This document shows positions 1-9,730 of a DNA stretch of 59,958 bases, piece by piece. The notes below the pieces were generated by a model. The model did not search any database. It saw only the letters and a list, made by a program, of their open reading frames with translations, and was not told where the DNA came from. The stretch covers positions 1,311 through 61,268 of the forward strand of contig PFEY01000024.1 in the NCBI GenBank assembly GCA_002783205.1. Reading direction: 5' to 3'. The position numbers were made by a program, and so were the translations under genes. The first letter of the stretch is position 1. The number at the start of each line of letters is the position of its first letter. This stretch comes from Rhodobacteraceae bacterium CG17_big_fil_post_rev_8_21_14_2_50_63_15. Lineage in GTDB: Bacteria > Pseudomonadota > Alphaproteobacteria > Rhodobacterales > Rhodobacteraceae.

Positions 1-433
1 TATCAATCGGGCGGTCGCCGGAGCGCCAGTCGTCGATCCCGCCATGATAGACATGGACATCCCGGGCGCCGACCAGTTCGAGGGTCAGCAGGATGAAATA
101 GGGGCACAGGTTGCCCTTGTTGCTGTAAAGCACGATTTCCCGGCCCGGATCGATGCCCCAGTCTTGCAGATGGTCGATGATCCGACTGATCGGGATGTAA
201 TCCCAGCTGACCGGCGTGCGCACCTGCGAACAGACCCGGGTGCCAAGGTTCACGGCGCCGGGAATGTGTCCGGCCTTGTAGGCCTCGGCATCGCGGATAT
301 CCCACAGGGTCGCTCCGCGGCCCAAGGCCTCGGTCACGGCGGCAGTGTCCACGATCCGGCCTGCCTGTGCAGGCAGAGCAAGGATCAGCGCCAGCCCCGC
401 AGAGCACAAGGCGGAAAGGCTCCATCGTTTCAT
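1..433 (-). CDS. Periplasmic rhodanese-like protein (partial, runs off the left edge)
   Basis: The frame opens with ATG at 433 (GGAG ten bases upstream) and is still open at base 1, so the C-terminus is outside the window. The first 24 residues form a Sec signal peptide (KRWSL...ALILALPAQA), which places the product in the periplasm. The rest follows the rhodanese fold: LWDIRDAEAYKAGHIPGAVN near residues 42-61, the loop region IVLYSNKGNLCPYF, then GARDVHVYHGGIDDW. Known rhodaneses carry the persulfide cysteine just after the strand, as in vYC-x-x-G. Here that place is Ser (YSNKGN) and the only nearby Cys is four residues later, so sulfurtransferase activity is doubtful. It starts 50 bases after the natural end of the beta-barrel gene on the same strand and is probably co-transcribed with it. 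Confidence 0.8.
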   Translation of the reverse strand, partial: MKRWSLSALCSAGLALILALPAQAGRIVDTAAVTEALGRGATLWDIRDAEAYKAGHIPGAVNLGTRVCSQVRTPVSWDYIPISRIIDHLQDWGIDPGREIVLYSNKGNLCPYFILLTLELVGARDVHVYHGGIDDWRSGDRPID

Positions 434-482
434 CCTGATCTCCTTTGCGTGTTGACGGGGCGATGGATTTCACCCCGCCGGG

Positions 483-596
483 TTAGAAGGCAACTTGATA
501 GAGAAGGCGAATGCCGAACCGATTATCCACACCGTCAAGCAGGCGGTTCGTCGTGCTGTCGGCGGACAGCCTGGGGGCGCTGTAGTCGCGCAGCTG
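483..596 (-). pseudogene. Severed C-terminal strands of the beta-barrel gene after the amber codon
   Basis: Directly after the TAG the same frame reads 37 further codons, beginning QLRDYSAPRL and ending RFGIRLLYQVAF before TAA at 483-485. A last strand with a terminal Phe is the recognition signal for the BAM outer-membrane assembly machine, so this is the authentic end of the barrel. Without it the shortened protein should not fold into the membrane. The tail contains no plausible start of its own. Confidence 0.75.
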
Positions 597-1982
597 CTAG
601 CCTGCCATCACCTGCAAGGCTGGCGTGATCCGATAGATGCCGCCAAGGCTGAGCCCCTGAAAGCGCACGGTGGTATTCGGATCGTCGGTTCCGCGGTTGA
701 GAACATCGTAGCGGATCATCAGTTCCAGCGGCTCGATCGGCCGATAACCCAGATCGACATATCCGCCGTCAGACTCCGAGTCCGGCAGCACGTTGTAGCC
801 CGCCACCAGCGTTCCATCGTTGCTGAGACGGCCCGGAATGGTGCCGCCATCGGGTCCGTGATAGATCATTCCCCGGGCGACGATCCATTCGCTGCTGAGC
901 GACCACCGCCCGTTGCGCAGACTGGCGCCGATACCCGCTCTGCGGCGGTCGAACTCCTGGGTGGTCTGCAATGGCCCGACCTGCAAGCTGCGTGTGCCGA
1001 ACTGGCCCCAGGCATAGAGTTTCAGGCCATCGCGGTTGCGCCCGGTCCGACCGAAAATCCGCTCCGAACTCCAGTAGAGATAGGTGTCGATGCCGGTTTG
1101 GGGGAGCGTCGGGTCAATGCCCGTCCCCAGACCAAGCATCAGCGCATAGGTGTGTTCCCACGCGCCGGTCTGAAAGGCGTCGAAGAGTTGCACGCCAATG
1201 TCGCGAAACCCGCTGACCGGTCCGAGATCAAGGTTCGGATCGCCGTTCACACTGCCATCCGAGCGAAAGTAGCGTTCCTGAACCATTTGCTGCGTGACAT
1301 GCGTGCGCCAGATAAAGCGCTGCCGGGGAGACGCCGCCTCGTCCCCCAGCGGCTGACGGAACAGACCCAGCCGCAACCGCCCCTGCGGAAAGGCGTTCAC
1401 GGTCACGCTGGCATCGATGGGGCGAATGTAGAGGTCGTCGTAATAGCCGCGCTCGTTGCGCAAGAGCTGATTGTCCCCGGCCAGCAACGTCGCGCGATAG
1501 CTGAGCGCGCCGTCCATCAGCCGCCCATGCACCGCAACGCCGGCCTGCGGGATTCGCAACACGGCGCCGTCGCCATATCGCGGGGCAAAACGGTTGAACT
1601 GATCGGGCTGCCCGCTCCAAGGCCCGGCAAGAAGAGGGGTATCCTGCGTGGTCTGGTATTCGAGGCTTGCAGAGACCGTAGCGCTGAACTTCGGCGCGCC
1701 CTCCGGCTCCACCGCATCCATCATCAGCCAGTTCTGGGTCTTTGCCGGCCCGTCAGCCGCCTCGACCGGCGCAGCCGCATATCCCAGCATGAGAAGGCAC
1801 AAGAGGATGAGACAAGCAGAGGTAGCCCGCCCTCGCAGCCCGCAGATGACAGGATCTTGCCGGAAAGGCAAGCAGGACGCCGGGTTCCTTACAGCACGAT
1901 CAAGGCGACAGACCAAACGGCGGCATCCGGTCACCCAAGCGCCACATCCGACGCTGGCATCGCTTGGAGTGATCTGGTTCAT
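597..1982 (-). CDS. Outer-membrane beta-barrel (porin-like) protein, ended early by an in-frame amber codon
   Basis: The product has a hydrophobic signal segment (ACLILLCLLMLGYAAAPVEA) followed by alternating amphipathic strands rich in Tyr, Trp and Gly, with segments such as YGDGAVLRIPQAGVAVHGRL and VRFQGLSLGGIYRITPALQV. These are typical of OprP/OprO-like porins, which form trimeric outer-membrane channels. I chose ATG 1982 because GAGGA lies eight bases upstream; the frame is open farther, to a TTG at 2186, without a convincing ribosome site. That start leaves an unusually long stretch of about 50 residues before the signal core, so the true start is uncertain. The open frame ends at TAG 597-599, but the same frame continues to a proper barrel C-terminus at 483, so the gene is probably broken by one point change. 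Family assignment is by pattern only. Confidence 0.65.
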   Translation of the reverse strand: MNQITPSDASVGCGAWVTGCRRLVCRLDRAVRNPASCLPFRQDPVICGLRGRATSACLILLCLLMLGYAAAPVEAADGPAKTQNWLMMDAVEPEGAPKFSATVSASLEYQTTQDTPLLAGPWSGQPDQFNRFAPRYGDGAVLRIPQAGVAVHGRLMDGALSYRATLLAGDNQLLRNERGYYDDLYIRPIDASVTVNAFPQGRLRLGLFRQPLGDEAASPRQRFIWRTHVTQQMVQERYFRSDGSVNGDPNLDLGPVSGFRDIGVQLFDAFQTGAWEHTYALMLGLGTGIDPTLPQTGIDTYLYWSSERIFGRTGRNRDGLKLYAWGQFGTRSLQVGPLQTTQEFDRRRAGIGASLRNGRWSLSSEWIVARGMIYHGPDGGTIPGRLSNDGTLVAGYNVLPDSESDGGYVDLGYRPIEPLELMIRYDVLNRGTDDPNTTVRFQGLSLGGIYRITPALQVMAG

Positions 1983-2244
1983 CTGGATATCCTCGTCCGG
2001 CCCCCCGTTCCGAGGCTTGGCAAGTGGCAGGTCAGAAACGCCGTTCACGTCCCGCACGAAGAAGCCAAGGGGAAAAAAGCACTCCGCAACAGTCAACATC
2101 ATATCGGACGGCCACGCGATGACTTGGATCAACTCCCGCAAGGTCAATTCCGACCCCGACAAGGACTCTTGTGGATCGTCTGACAAATGCCATCACAACC
2201 CATCTTCTGAACGGTCGAAAATCGGACGTCGTGGCGGATTGCCA

Positions 2245-2270
2245 GTCACGGACGGGCCGGTATCCGTGAC
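2245..2270. repeat. Inverted repeat in the 1983-2368 intergenic stretch
   Basis: GTCACGGA and TCCGTGAC form a perfect 8-base inverted repeat around a 10-base loop. It lies in about 390 bases that hold no convincing gene, between the tRNA-Ser gene and the beta-barrel gene. The last 45 bases before the tRNA 3' end (about 2325-2368) are strikingly AT-rich. The hairpin may end tRNA transcription or be an operator; no T-run follows it closely. Confidence 0.35.
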
Positions 2271-2368
2271 CATGCCGAGGCCGGCGCGAAAGTCAGTCGC
2301 AAGCCCGCGCCTGATGTAAAGCGATTTCGAATTTACAGTAACAATATCAATAAAATACGTTAATTTAT

Positions 2369-2458
2369 TGGCGGAGAGACAGGGATTCGAACCCTGGGTG
2401 GGGTTGCCCCCACAACGGTTTTCGAGACCGCCCCGTTCGACCACTCCGGCATCTCTCC
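2369..2458 (-). tRNA. tRNA-Ser(CGA)
   Basis: The minus strand folds into a class II tRNA: acceptor GGAGAGA/TCTCTCC, anticodon loop CTCGAAA with anticodon CGA, a long variable arm GTGGGGGCAACCCCAC, T-loop TTCGAAT, discriminator G and an encoded CCA (2369-2371). It closely resembles other bacterial tRNA-Ser(CGA) genes. Its 3' end points left, toward the beta-barrel and rhodanese genes. Confidence 0.95.
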
Positions 2459-2476
2459 GCGGGGGACTGGAGGAGG

Positions 2477-2505
2477 CGTTTAATCGCCTTTGCCCAAAGG
2501 GGCAA
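2477..2505 (-). promoter_or_regulatory. Promoter of tRNA-Ser(CGA)
   Basis: On the minus strand TTGCCC (2500-2505) and TAAACG (2477-2482) are separated by 17 bases, and the -10 ends 18 bases before the tRNA. The same -10 hexamer and spacing occur before tRNA-Ser(GCT) at 48965-48993, which supports the call. Confidence 0.5.
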
Positions 2506-2600
2506 GGGGTTTTCCATTGTTTCACAGGATAATTTGCCTAGGTTGGGCGCAAGAGTGATTTGCGTGTTTTCGGCGCGCTGCAACACAAAGGATCGTCGGT

Positions 2601-3446
2601 ATGTTCATTCCCCGTTCTCGCCTTGTGGCGCGCCTTGCGCGGAGCTTTGGTGCGGGCATTCTTTGTGCGGTTGTCGTGGCCGGATCGCTTCGGGCGGCGG
2701 ATCGCGACCGGTTGGAGGCCTTTCTTGATGTCACCGGCTTTGGTGTGGCGCTCGACAGTATCGCGTTGGCGGCGTCGGATGCGCCGGCGATGCTGGGGCT
2801 GACCACCAGCGATTTCGGCGTGACCTGGAGCAAGGTCGCAAACGAGGTTTTCGACACCGGACACATGCGCGAGATGGGGTTGGATCTGTTGTCGGGAACC
2901 CTCGATGACGCGATGCTCAATCATGCGGCCGGCTTTTACGCCTCTGATCTCGGTCAGCTTCTCGTCGCCGTCGAGAACGCCTCGCATCTGGTGGAAGATG
3001 ACGAGGCAAAGCGGGCAGAGGGTGAGGCACTGCTGGCGAAGATGGAGACCGAGCGCATCAATATTCTCGTCGCGATGGGGGAGGCGATCGACAGCGGGGA
3101 TAGCGGCGTGCGGGCGGTGCAGGAGATCCAGGTGCGCTTTCTGCTGGCCGCGTCCTATGCCGGGGTGCTGGGATACGAGATCGACGAGGCGGCGCTGCGC
3201 GCGGTGATGGCCGAGGGCGAGGAGGCCCTGCGAGACGCCCTCGATGCCTCGGCTCTGGCGAATGCCGCCGCGACCTATCGGGATCTGTCAACGGAGGATT
3301 TGCGCGCCTATGTCGTCGCGCTGGAGGATCCGCTGATGCAACAGGTCTATGCGTTGATGAACGCGGTGCAATACGAGATCATGGCCAACCGGTTCGAGGT
3401 TCTGGCGGGACGGATGGCCGAAATGCAACCCGTGGAGGATCTTTGA
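2601..3446 (+). CDS. Secreted DUF2059-like protein
   Basis: This 281-residue protein has an N-terminal signal peptide (about residues 1-32, ending near SLRAAD). A helical body follows, with the segment DLLSGTLDDAMLNHAAGFYASDLGQ style around residues 92-116 and a C-terminal helix rich in Met and Glu. The layout, with a single secreted alpha-helical domain and the pattern 'l...m...h....a.fy.s..G', resembles DUF2059 proteins, whose role is unknown. ATG 2601 begins just before the signal peptide. The gene stands alone behind the divergent tRNA-Ser and is followed, after two bases, by a tiny ORF with its own strong ribosome site. The family assignment is from pattern recognition only. Confidence 0.7.
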   Translation: MFIPRSRLVARLARSFGAGILCAVVVAGSLRAADRDRLEAFLDVTGFGVALDSIALAASDAPAMLGLTTSDFGVTWSKVANEVFDTGHMREMGLDLLSGTLDDAMLNHAAGFYASDLGQLLVAVENASHLVEDDEAKRAEGEALLAKMETERINILVAMGEAIDSGDSGVRAVQEIQVRFLLAASYAGVLGYEIDEAALRAVMAEGEEALRDALDASALANAAATYRDLSTEDLRAYVVALEDPLMQQVYALMNAVQYEIMANRFEVLAGRMAEMQPVEDL

Positions 3447-3447
3447 C

Positions 3448-3570
3448 ATGCGCTCGGTCGTGGCGGGCGGTGATCGTGCGCTCTTTGCCCGCGAAGACGC
3501 GATCCACGAGGATCTGACCTATCGTCTGGGCCGGGCCGTCGTGGCGCAGATGCAGAGCAAGGATTTATAG
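3448..3570 (+). CDS. Tiny ORF (40 residues) coupled to the DUF2059-like gene
   Basis: ATG 3448 lies two bases after the upstream stop codon, with GGAGGA eight bases ahead of it inside the end of the preceding gene. It encodes 40 residues (MRSVVAGGDRALFARED..., ending VVAQMQSKDL) and stops at TAG 3568. There is no signal peptide and no known motif; it is charged and predicted helical. The good ribosome site and tight coupling make it more likely real than chance, but the function is unknown. A promoter for rplU starts about 30 bases after its stop. Confidence 0.5.
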   Translation: MRSVVAGGDRALFAREDAIHEDLTYRLGRAVVAQMQSKDL

Positions 3571-3602
3571 GCCGCAGGGGGGGATTGCGCGGCCTCGGCC
3601 CC

Positions 3603-3631
3603 TTGACTTTCACACGCCGGTGCCGCATTAG
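3603..3631 (+). promoter_or_regulatory. Probable rplU-rpmA promoter
   Basis: CTTGACTTT supplies a strong TTGACT -35 (3603-3608), with CATTAG 17 bases on (3626-3631) as a weaker -10. It sits just after the stop of the tiny ORF and leaves a leader of about 130 bases before rplU. Confidence 0.5.
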
Positions 3632-3637
3632 CAGCGC

Positions 3638-3662
3638 ACCCGGCGGGATGATCCTGCCGGGT
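3638..3662 (+). promoter_or_regulatory. Hairpin in the rplU leader
   Basis: A nearly perfect palindrome (ACCCGGC...GCCGGGT, inner GGAT/ATCC, one G-T pair, one-base loop) is followed by TTGGTTTT. It begins near the predicted transcription start. It could be an attenuator, an RNA-protection stem, or the terminator of the preceding genes. Confidence 0.45.
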
Positions 3663-3768
3663 TTGGTTTTGAATGACACCCAAAGGGTGCGCTGTTCGAG
3701 GTGGCCGATCCGGCCGGAAACACCCGCAAGGCGGGGACCACAGAGCGCGGAAACGAAAAGGAAATGCG

Positions 3769-4368
3769 ATGTTTGCGGTCCTCAAGACCGGTGGCAAGCA
3801 GTACAAGGTGCAGTCGGGTGACATGCTCCGGGTCGAAAAGCTTGCGGCAGATGCCGGTGAGAAAGTGCAATTCAACGAGATTCTGATGCTGGGCGGCGAC
3901 ACGCCGGTTCTCGGTGTGCCGCTCGTGGCCGGTGCCGCAGTGCAGGCTGAAGTGATCGATCAGGTCAAGGCCGACAAGGTCATCAGTTTCATCAAGCGCC
4001 GCCGCAAGCATGGCTCGCAACGCACGCGCGGGCATCGCCAGACGCTGACCCTGTTGAGGATCACCGACATTCTGGCCTCTGGTGCCGAGGCGACCGGTGT
4101 GCGCGCCGCGACCGGATCGGTCGCCGGGGCCGCGGTGAAGGCGACGCCAGCACAAAAATCGGCAAAGGCTGGCGATGATCTGAAGCTGCTCAGCGGCGTT
4201 GGCCCGGCGCTGGAGAAAAAGCTGCACGCGGCGGGGGTTACGACCTTCGCGCAGGTCGCGGCATGGACCGAGGCAGATGTTGCTGCAATCGATGAACAAC
4301 TGTCGTTCAAGGGCCGGATCGAGCGGGAAGGCTGGATCGCACAGGCAAAAGAACTGACAAAAGGCTAA
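3769..4368 (+). CDS. rplU: 50S ribosomal protein L21 with helix-hairpin-helix extension
   Basis: L21 binds 23S rRNA in the large subunit. Residues 1 to about 102 are the ordinary L21 domain ([18 protein letters not shown], then [15 protein letters not shown]). An Ala/Lys linker follows, and about residues 128-199 form a helix-hairpin-helix segment ([17 protein letters not shown]), so the protein is 199 residues against about 103 in E. coli. Such tails are known in alphaproteobacterial L21 proteins. ATG 3769 is chosen because the L21 fold begins there and AAAGGAAA precedes it; the frame is open farther upstream without homology. rpmA follows 11 bases later. Confidence 0.95.
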   Translation: MFAVLKTGGKQYKVQSGDMLRVEKLAADAGEKVQFNEILMLGGDTPVLGVPLVAGAAVQAEVIDQVKADKVISFIKRRRKHGSQRTRGHRQTLTLLRITDILASGAEATGVRAATGSVAGAAVKATPAQKSAKAGDDLKLLSGVGPALEKKLHAAGVTTFAQVAAWTEADVAAIDEQLSFKGRIEREGWIAQAKELTKG

Positions 4369-4379
4369 GGAGAAACCAA

Positions 4380-4649
4380 ATGGCACATAAAAAAGCAGGC
4401 GGTTCATCCCGTAACGGTCGTGATTCTGACGGCCGCCGTCTTGGCGTCAAGAAATACGGCGGTGAAGCCGTGATTTCCGGAAATATCCTCGTGCGTCAGC
4501 GTGGCAACACCTTCTGGCCCGGCCTGAACGTGGGCGAAGGCAAGGACCACACGCTCTTTGCGGTCGCCGAAGGGGCAGTGAAGTTTCACAAGGGCATGAA
4601 GGGCCGCACCTTCATATCGGTTCTGCCCGCGACAAAGGCCGCAGAGTAA
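4380..4649 (+). CDS. rpmA: 50S ribosomal protein L27
   Basis: This 89-residue protein has the L27 signature: [16 protein letters not shown] at the N-terminus, which reaches the peptidyl transferase centre, and [19 protein letters not shown] in the middle. AAGGAG precedes the ATG. It follows rplU by 11 bases in the conserved rplU-rpmA-(GNAT)-obgE order, and a strong terminator lies 27 bases after the stop. Confidence 0.97.
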   Translation: MAHKKAGGSSRNGRDSDGRRLGVKKYGGEAVISGNILVRQRGNTFWPGLNVGEGKDHTLFAVAEGAVKFHKGMKGRTFISVLPATKAAE

Positions 4650-4675
4650 GCCGACCTTAAGGTGTTTGAAACAAG

Positions 4676-4705
4676 AAGGGGATCGGCGAGGATGCCGGTC
4701 CCCTT
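4676..4705 (+). terminator. Intrinsic terminator after rpmA
   Basis: AAGGGGATCGGC pairs with GCCGGTCCCCTT (12 base pairs including one G-T) around a 6-base loop, followed by TTTCTCGTTT. It ends or limits the rplU-rpmA transcript before the GNAT gene. Confidence 0.75.
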
Positions 4706-4836
4706 TCTCGTTTGCGGCATGAATTTGCACAACCTTGCCCGAATGACTGCACAATCTCGCGATATGCCGGTTGTGCTTTGGCAAGGGGTGCCCATCTTTT
4801 TGCCATGACAGAGGCGCTGATCGGAGGAGAAGGCGC

Positions 4837-5376
4837 ATGAAATACGAGACGATCATCAATCAACCCCTGATCGCAGCAGAGCGGTTCGATCTGCGGCCGC
4901 TGCGGCTCTCGGATTCAGGGCTCATTGCCCTGAATGCAGGTGATGCGCGCGTGGCCCGCTCCAGCAGCAACATTCCGCACCCGCTCCCGCCAGGGACGGC
5001 CGAGGCGCTGATCGCGCGCGCGCAGGCGGACGACCGAAGCGAGGATATCTGGGCCATTGACGGCACAAAATCCGGTGGTTCCGAGGTGATGGGGTTGGTC
5101 AGCCTGATGCGAGTCGATGACGGCCAGTCGGAAATCTCGTATTGGGTGGCCCCGGCCTATTGGAATACGGGCGTCGCCTCTGCGGCGGTCGAGACACTGC
5201 TTGCGGCCAATCCGCATGGCGCAAGCACGATCTTTGCGTCGGTGTTTCAGGACAATGCCGCCTCCGCCCGGGTCTTGACGAATTGCGGGTTTCGGTATCT
5301 GGGGGATGCGGAAGCGTTTTGTGTGGCGCGCGGGGCAACCGTGCCGACATGGACCTACAGCAGAAAGGCAAAGTGA
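4837..5376 (+). CDS. GNAT N-acetyltransferase, RimJ/RimL type
   Basis: This 179-residue cytoplasmic protein has the RimJ/RimL pattern. ERFDLRPLRLSD is the first strand, GLVSLMRVDDGQSEISYWV carries the beta4 strand, and the acetyl-CoA binding region is degenerate (PAYWNTGVASAAVETLL). It ends with ASARVLTNCGFRYLGD, the usual end of the fold. ATG 4837 has GGAGGAGA ahead of it. Its place between rpmA and obgE is common in Rhodobacterales. The acceptor (a ribosomal protein, other protein or small molecule) cannot be told from sequence. Confidence 0.88.
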   Translation: MKYETIINQPLIAAERFDLRPLRLSDSGLIALNAGDARVARSSSNIPHPLPPGTAEALIARAQADDRSEDIWAIDGTKSGGSEVMGLVSLMRVDDGQSEISYWVAPAYWNTGVASAAVETLLAANPHGASTIFASVFQDNAASARVLTNCGFRYLGDAEAFCVARGATVPTWTYSRKAK

Positions 5377-5398
5377 GGTCCGGCCGATCTTTGCGTGA

Positions 5399-7542
<2,144 letters not shown>

Positions 7543-7562
7543 GCCGGGGCGGAGGGCAGGAC

Positions 7563-8828
7563 ATGACGGACGAGACCGACATTTGCGCGCTGATGACCGA
7601 GATCGGTGCCCGGGCGCGTGCCGCGGCGGCGGACCTGGCCGTGGCCAGTGCCACCTGCAAGACCCGCGCGCTGGATGCGGCGGCCGATGCGGTCTGGGCG
7701 GCGCGGGCGGATATTCTGGCGGCCAATGAGCTCGACCTCGCCGATGGCCGCGGCAAGGGATTGTCCGAGGCGATGATGGATCGGCTGGCGCTCGATGAGG
7801 CGCGGATCGCGGGCATCGTCGCGGGGTTGCGCGCGGTGGCGGCGCAGGCGGATCCGGTGGGCGAGGTTCTGGCCGAATGGGACATGCCCTCGGGCTTGCA
7901 TATCCGGCGTGTGCGCACGCCCCTCGGCGTGGTGGGGGTGATCTACGAGAGCCGCCCCAACGTGACGGCGGATGCCGGGGCGCTCTGTCTCAAATCGGGC
8001 AATGCCGTGATCCTGCGCGGTGGCTCGGAAAGCTTTCACTCCTCGCGGGCCATCCATGCCGGTCTTGTGGCTGGGTTGCGGGCGGCGGGCCTGACCGAGG
8101 ATGCCATCCAGCTGGTGCCGACACGGGATCGAGCGGCGGTGCAGACGATGCTGACGATGACCGACACGATCGACGTGATCGTGCCGCGTGGCGGCAAGGG
8201 GCTTGTGGGCCTTGTCCAGCGCGAGGCGCGGGTGCCGGTCTTTGCCCATCTCGAGGGGATCGTTCATGTCTATCTCGACGCCTCAGCGGACCCCGCGAAG
8301 GCGCTGCGCGTCGTGCTCAATGCCAAGACGCGACGCACCGGGATCTGCGGCGCCGCTGAATGCCTGCTCGTGCATCGCGATGTCATGGACAGCATCGGGC
8401 GGAAGGTGATTCTGGCCCTGCTGGCCGCCGGGGTCGAGGTGCGGGGTGATGCCCGGATCCAGCGGATCGCAGGCACTGTCCCGGCGCAGGACGAGGACTG
8501 GGGGCGCGAATATCTTGACCGCATCATCGCCGCCAAGGTTGTCGATAGCCTTGACGACGCCATCGCGCATATCCGCCGCTATGGCTCCAATCACACCGAT
8601 TGCATCGTGACCGAGGACGACGCCGCCGCGGCACAATTCTTTGCCCGGCTCGACAGCGCGATCCTGATGCGCAACGCCTCGACCCAATTCGCCGATGGTG
8701 GCGAGTTCGGCATGGGGGCCGAGATCGGAATCGCCACCGGCAAGATGCATGCGCGCGGGCCGGTCGGGGCCGTGCAACTGACCAGTTTCAAGTATCTGGT
8801 CGAAGGGGACGGCACGGTGCGCCCCTAG
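7563..8828 (+). CDS. proA: Gamma-glutamyl phosphate reductase
   Basis: ProA reduces glutamyl phosphate with NADPH to the semialdehyde, the second step of proline synthesis. It has the aldehyde-dehydrogenase-like fold with the nucleophilic Cys in [14 protein letters not shown], a conserved [18 protein letters not shown] segment, and the C-terminal [20 protein letters not shown]. Length 421 residues is normal. It follows proB by 20 bases and its last four bases overlap the end of the convergent chpT gene. Confidence 0.97.
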   Translation: MTDETDICALMTEIGARARAAAADLAVASATCKTRALDAAADAVWAARADILAANELDLADGRGKGLSEAMMDRLALDEARIAGIVAGLRAVAAQADPVGEVLAEWDMPSGLHIRRVRTPLGVVGVIYESRPNVTADAGALCLKSGNAVILRGGSESFHSSRAIHAGLVAGLRAAGLTEDAIQLVPTRDRAAVQTMLTMTDTIDVIVPRGGKGLVGLVQREARVPVFAHLEGIVHVYLDASADPAKALRVVLNAKTRRTGICGAAECLLVHRDVMDSIGRKVILALLAAGVEVRGDARIQRIAGTVPAQDEDWGREYLDRIIAAKVVDSLDDAIAHIRRYGSNHTDCIVTEDDAAAAQFFARLDSAILMRNASTQFADGGEFGMGAEIGIATGKMHARGPVGAVQLTSFKYLVEGDGTVRP

Positions 8829-9427
8829 AGCGAAAGGCGCAGTCCGGTCGCGTCGAGGCTGATCGAAAGGGATGAACCTTGCTGGTCAAGGCATTCTTTC
8901 AAAGTGATAAAATTGACGGACCTCGGATCGATACCGGGCAGGGGAGTATGCCCTGAAACGGCGTTCCACAGGGTCATGTCCGGGCTCAGGATCTCTGCCT
9001 CGGCGGTGATCTGCCAGACCGGCCCGTCTTGCTGGACGATCAGCCTTCCGCCACGCGGCAAAGCCTGTTCGGCGGACAGGAGGGCCAGAAGCAGGATCTG
9101 CGCCCGGGCGCGGGAAAGCTCCCCATGTGCCGACCATTCCAGCGTCAGGCGCGGTCTGGCCCGATAATATCCGCGCGCGATGTCCTGCAGCGTCTCCGAA
9201 GCGAGCGTTTCCTGAGGACCGGCCTGTCCGAAGGCCAACCGCAGAAGCGCGAGCGTGGCTCTGGCGCCGCTGATACTGTCCCGGATCAGGGTCAATTCAG
9301 GGCTCTCGGGGGTGCCCGAAAGGTCCAGCAATTCAAGGCCATTGGCGACCGCGCCAAGAGGGCTTGCCAGATCGTGACAGATACGCGAGCCTGTCAAGGT
9401 GGCGAGGGCGAGGCGGTCTTGCGGCAT
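8825..9427 (-). CDS. chpT: Histidine phosphotransferase ChpT
   Basis: ChpT passes phosphate from the hybrid kinase CckA to CtrA and CpdR. The 200-residue protein has the four-helix dimerisation domain with the phosphorylated His18 in [25 protein letters not shown] sequence. A degenerate ATPase-like domain follows ([20 protein letters not shown]), without the kinase N and G boxes, as known for ChpT. In Rhodobacterales this relay governs motility and GTA production. Its stop overlaps proA's stop and its start lies 24 bases from the divergent DUF3553 gene. Confidence 0.85.
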   Translation of the reverse strand: MPQDRLALATLTGSRICHDLASPLGAVANGLELLDLSGTPESPELTLIRDSISGARATLALLRLAFGQAGPQETLASETLQDIARGYYRARPRLTLEWSAHGELSRARAQILLLALLSAEQALPRGGRLIVQQDGPVWQITAEAEILSPDMTLWNAVSGHTPLPGIDPRSVNFITLKECLDQQGSSLSISLDATGLRLSL

Positions 9428-9451
9428 GGCCAGTCTCCGGCGAGGGGCGAG

Positions 9452-9634
9452 ATGAACAATCTGAACTCAATACTGGAACCGGGGATGCTGGTGCGGCATC
9501 CTGACCAACCCGACTGGGGCGTGGGACAGGTCCAATCCAACATCGCCGGGCGCATCACCGTCAACTTTCGTGATGCGGGCAAGGTGGTCATTGATGGTGC
9601 GCGCGTGGAACTTCTACCACTCCTTGATCCCTGA
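9452..9634 (+). CDS. DUF3553 family small protein
   Basis: This 60-residue protein (GMLVRHPDQPDWGVGQVQSN, ITVNFRDAGKVVIDG) is the DUF3553 type, a Tudor/SH3-like fold related to the C-terminal module of UvrD helicases and to CarD-like domains. Such modules bind RNA polymerase or nucleic-acid partners, so a link to transcription or repair is inferred and not shown. ATG 9452 has GAGGGGCGAG ahead of it. It is divergent from chpT with only 24 bases between the starts, so the promoters must overlap the coding ends. Confidence 0.8.
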   Translation: MNNLNSILEPGMLVRHPDQPDWGVGQVQSNIAGRITVNFRDAGKVVIDGARVELLPLLDP

Positions 9635-9640
9635 TCTAGG

Positions 9641-9655
9641 TTAGCAAAGGGTTAA
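9641..9655. promoter_or_regulatory. CtrA-like site upstream of olsB
   Basis: TTAG-N7-TTAA differs from the CtrA consensus TTAA-N7-TTAA by one base. It lies 20 bases before the -35 of the predicted olsB promoter. Binding is inferred only. Confidence 0.3.
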
Positions 9656-9674
9656 CGGGTTCTTGCGGTGAGCG

Positions 9675-9703
9675 TTGCACTTTTCCCGCGTCTTGCCTAG
9701 AAG
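9675..9703 (+). promoter_or_regulatory. Probable olsBA promoter
   Basis: TTGCAC (9675-9680) and TAGAAG (9698-9703) are spaced by 17 bases and end 27 bases before the olsB start. I see no clear Pho box, although ornithine lipid genes are often phosphate-controlled. Confidence 0.45.
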
Positions 9704-9730
9704 GCGGGGCAGAGCGCAAAGGCCATGCCA

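Noticed and set aside
597-599. Pyrrolysine or programmed recoding at the amber codon
   Set aside because: No pyl genes or recoding structure are visible, and porins have no known use for either; a point mutation or read error is simpler.
495-2183. Long open frame (562 codons) on the plus strand opposite the beta-barrel gene
   Set aside because: It has no ribosome site, an Arg/Gln/His-rich composition typical of antisense frames in high-GC DNA, and the minus strand shows a clear signal peptide and barrel pattern.
1983-2186. Upstream in-frame extension of the beta-barrel gene to TTG 2186
   Set aside because: The extra residues look unlike a secreted protein's start, and no Shine-Dalgarno precedes TTG 2186 or the ATG pair near 2100; ATG 1982 has GAGGA.
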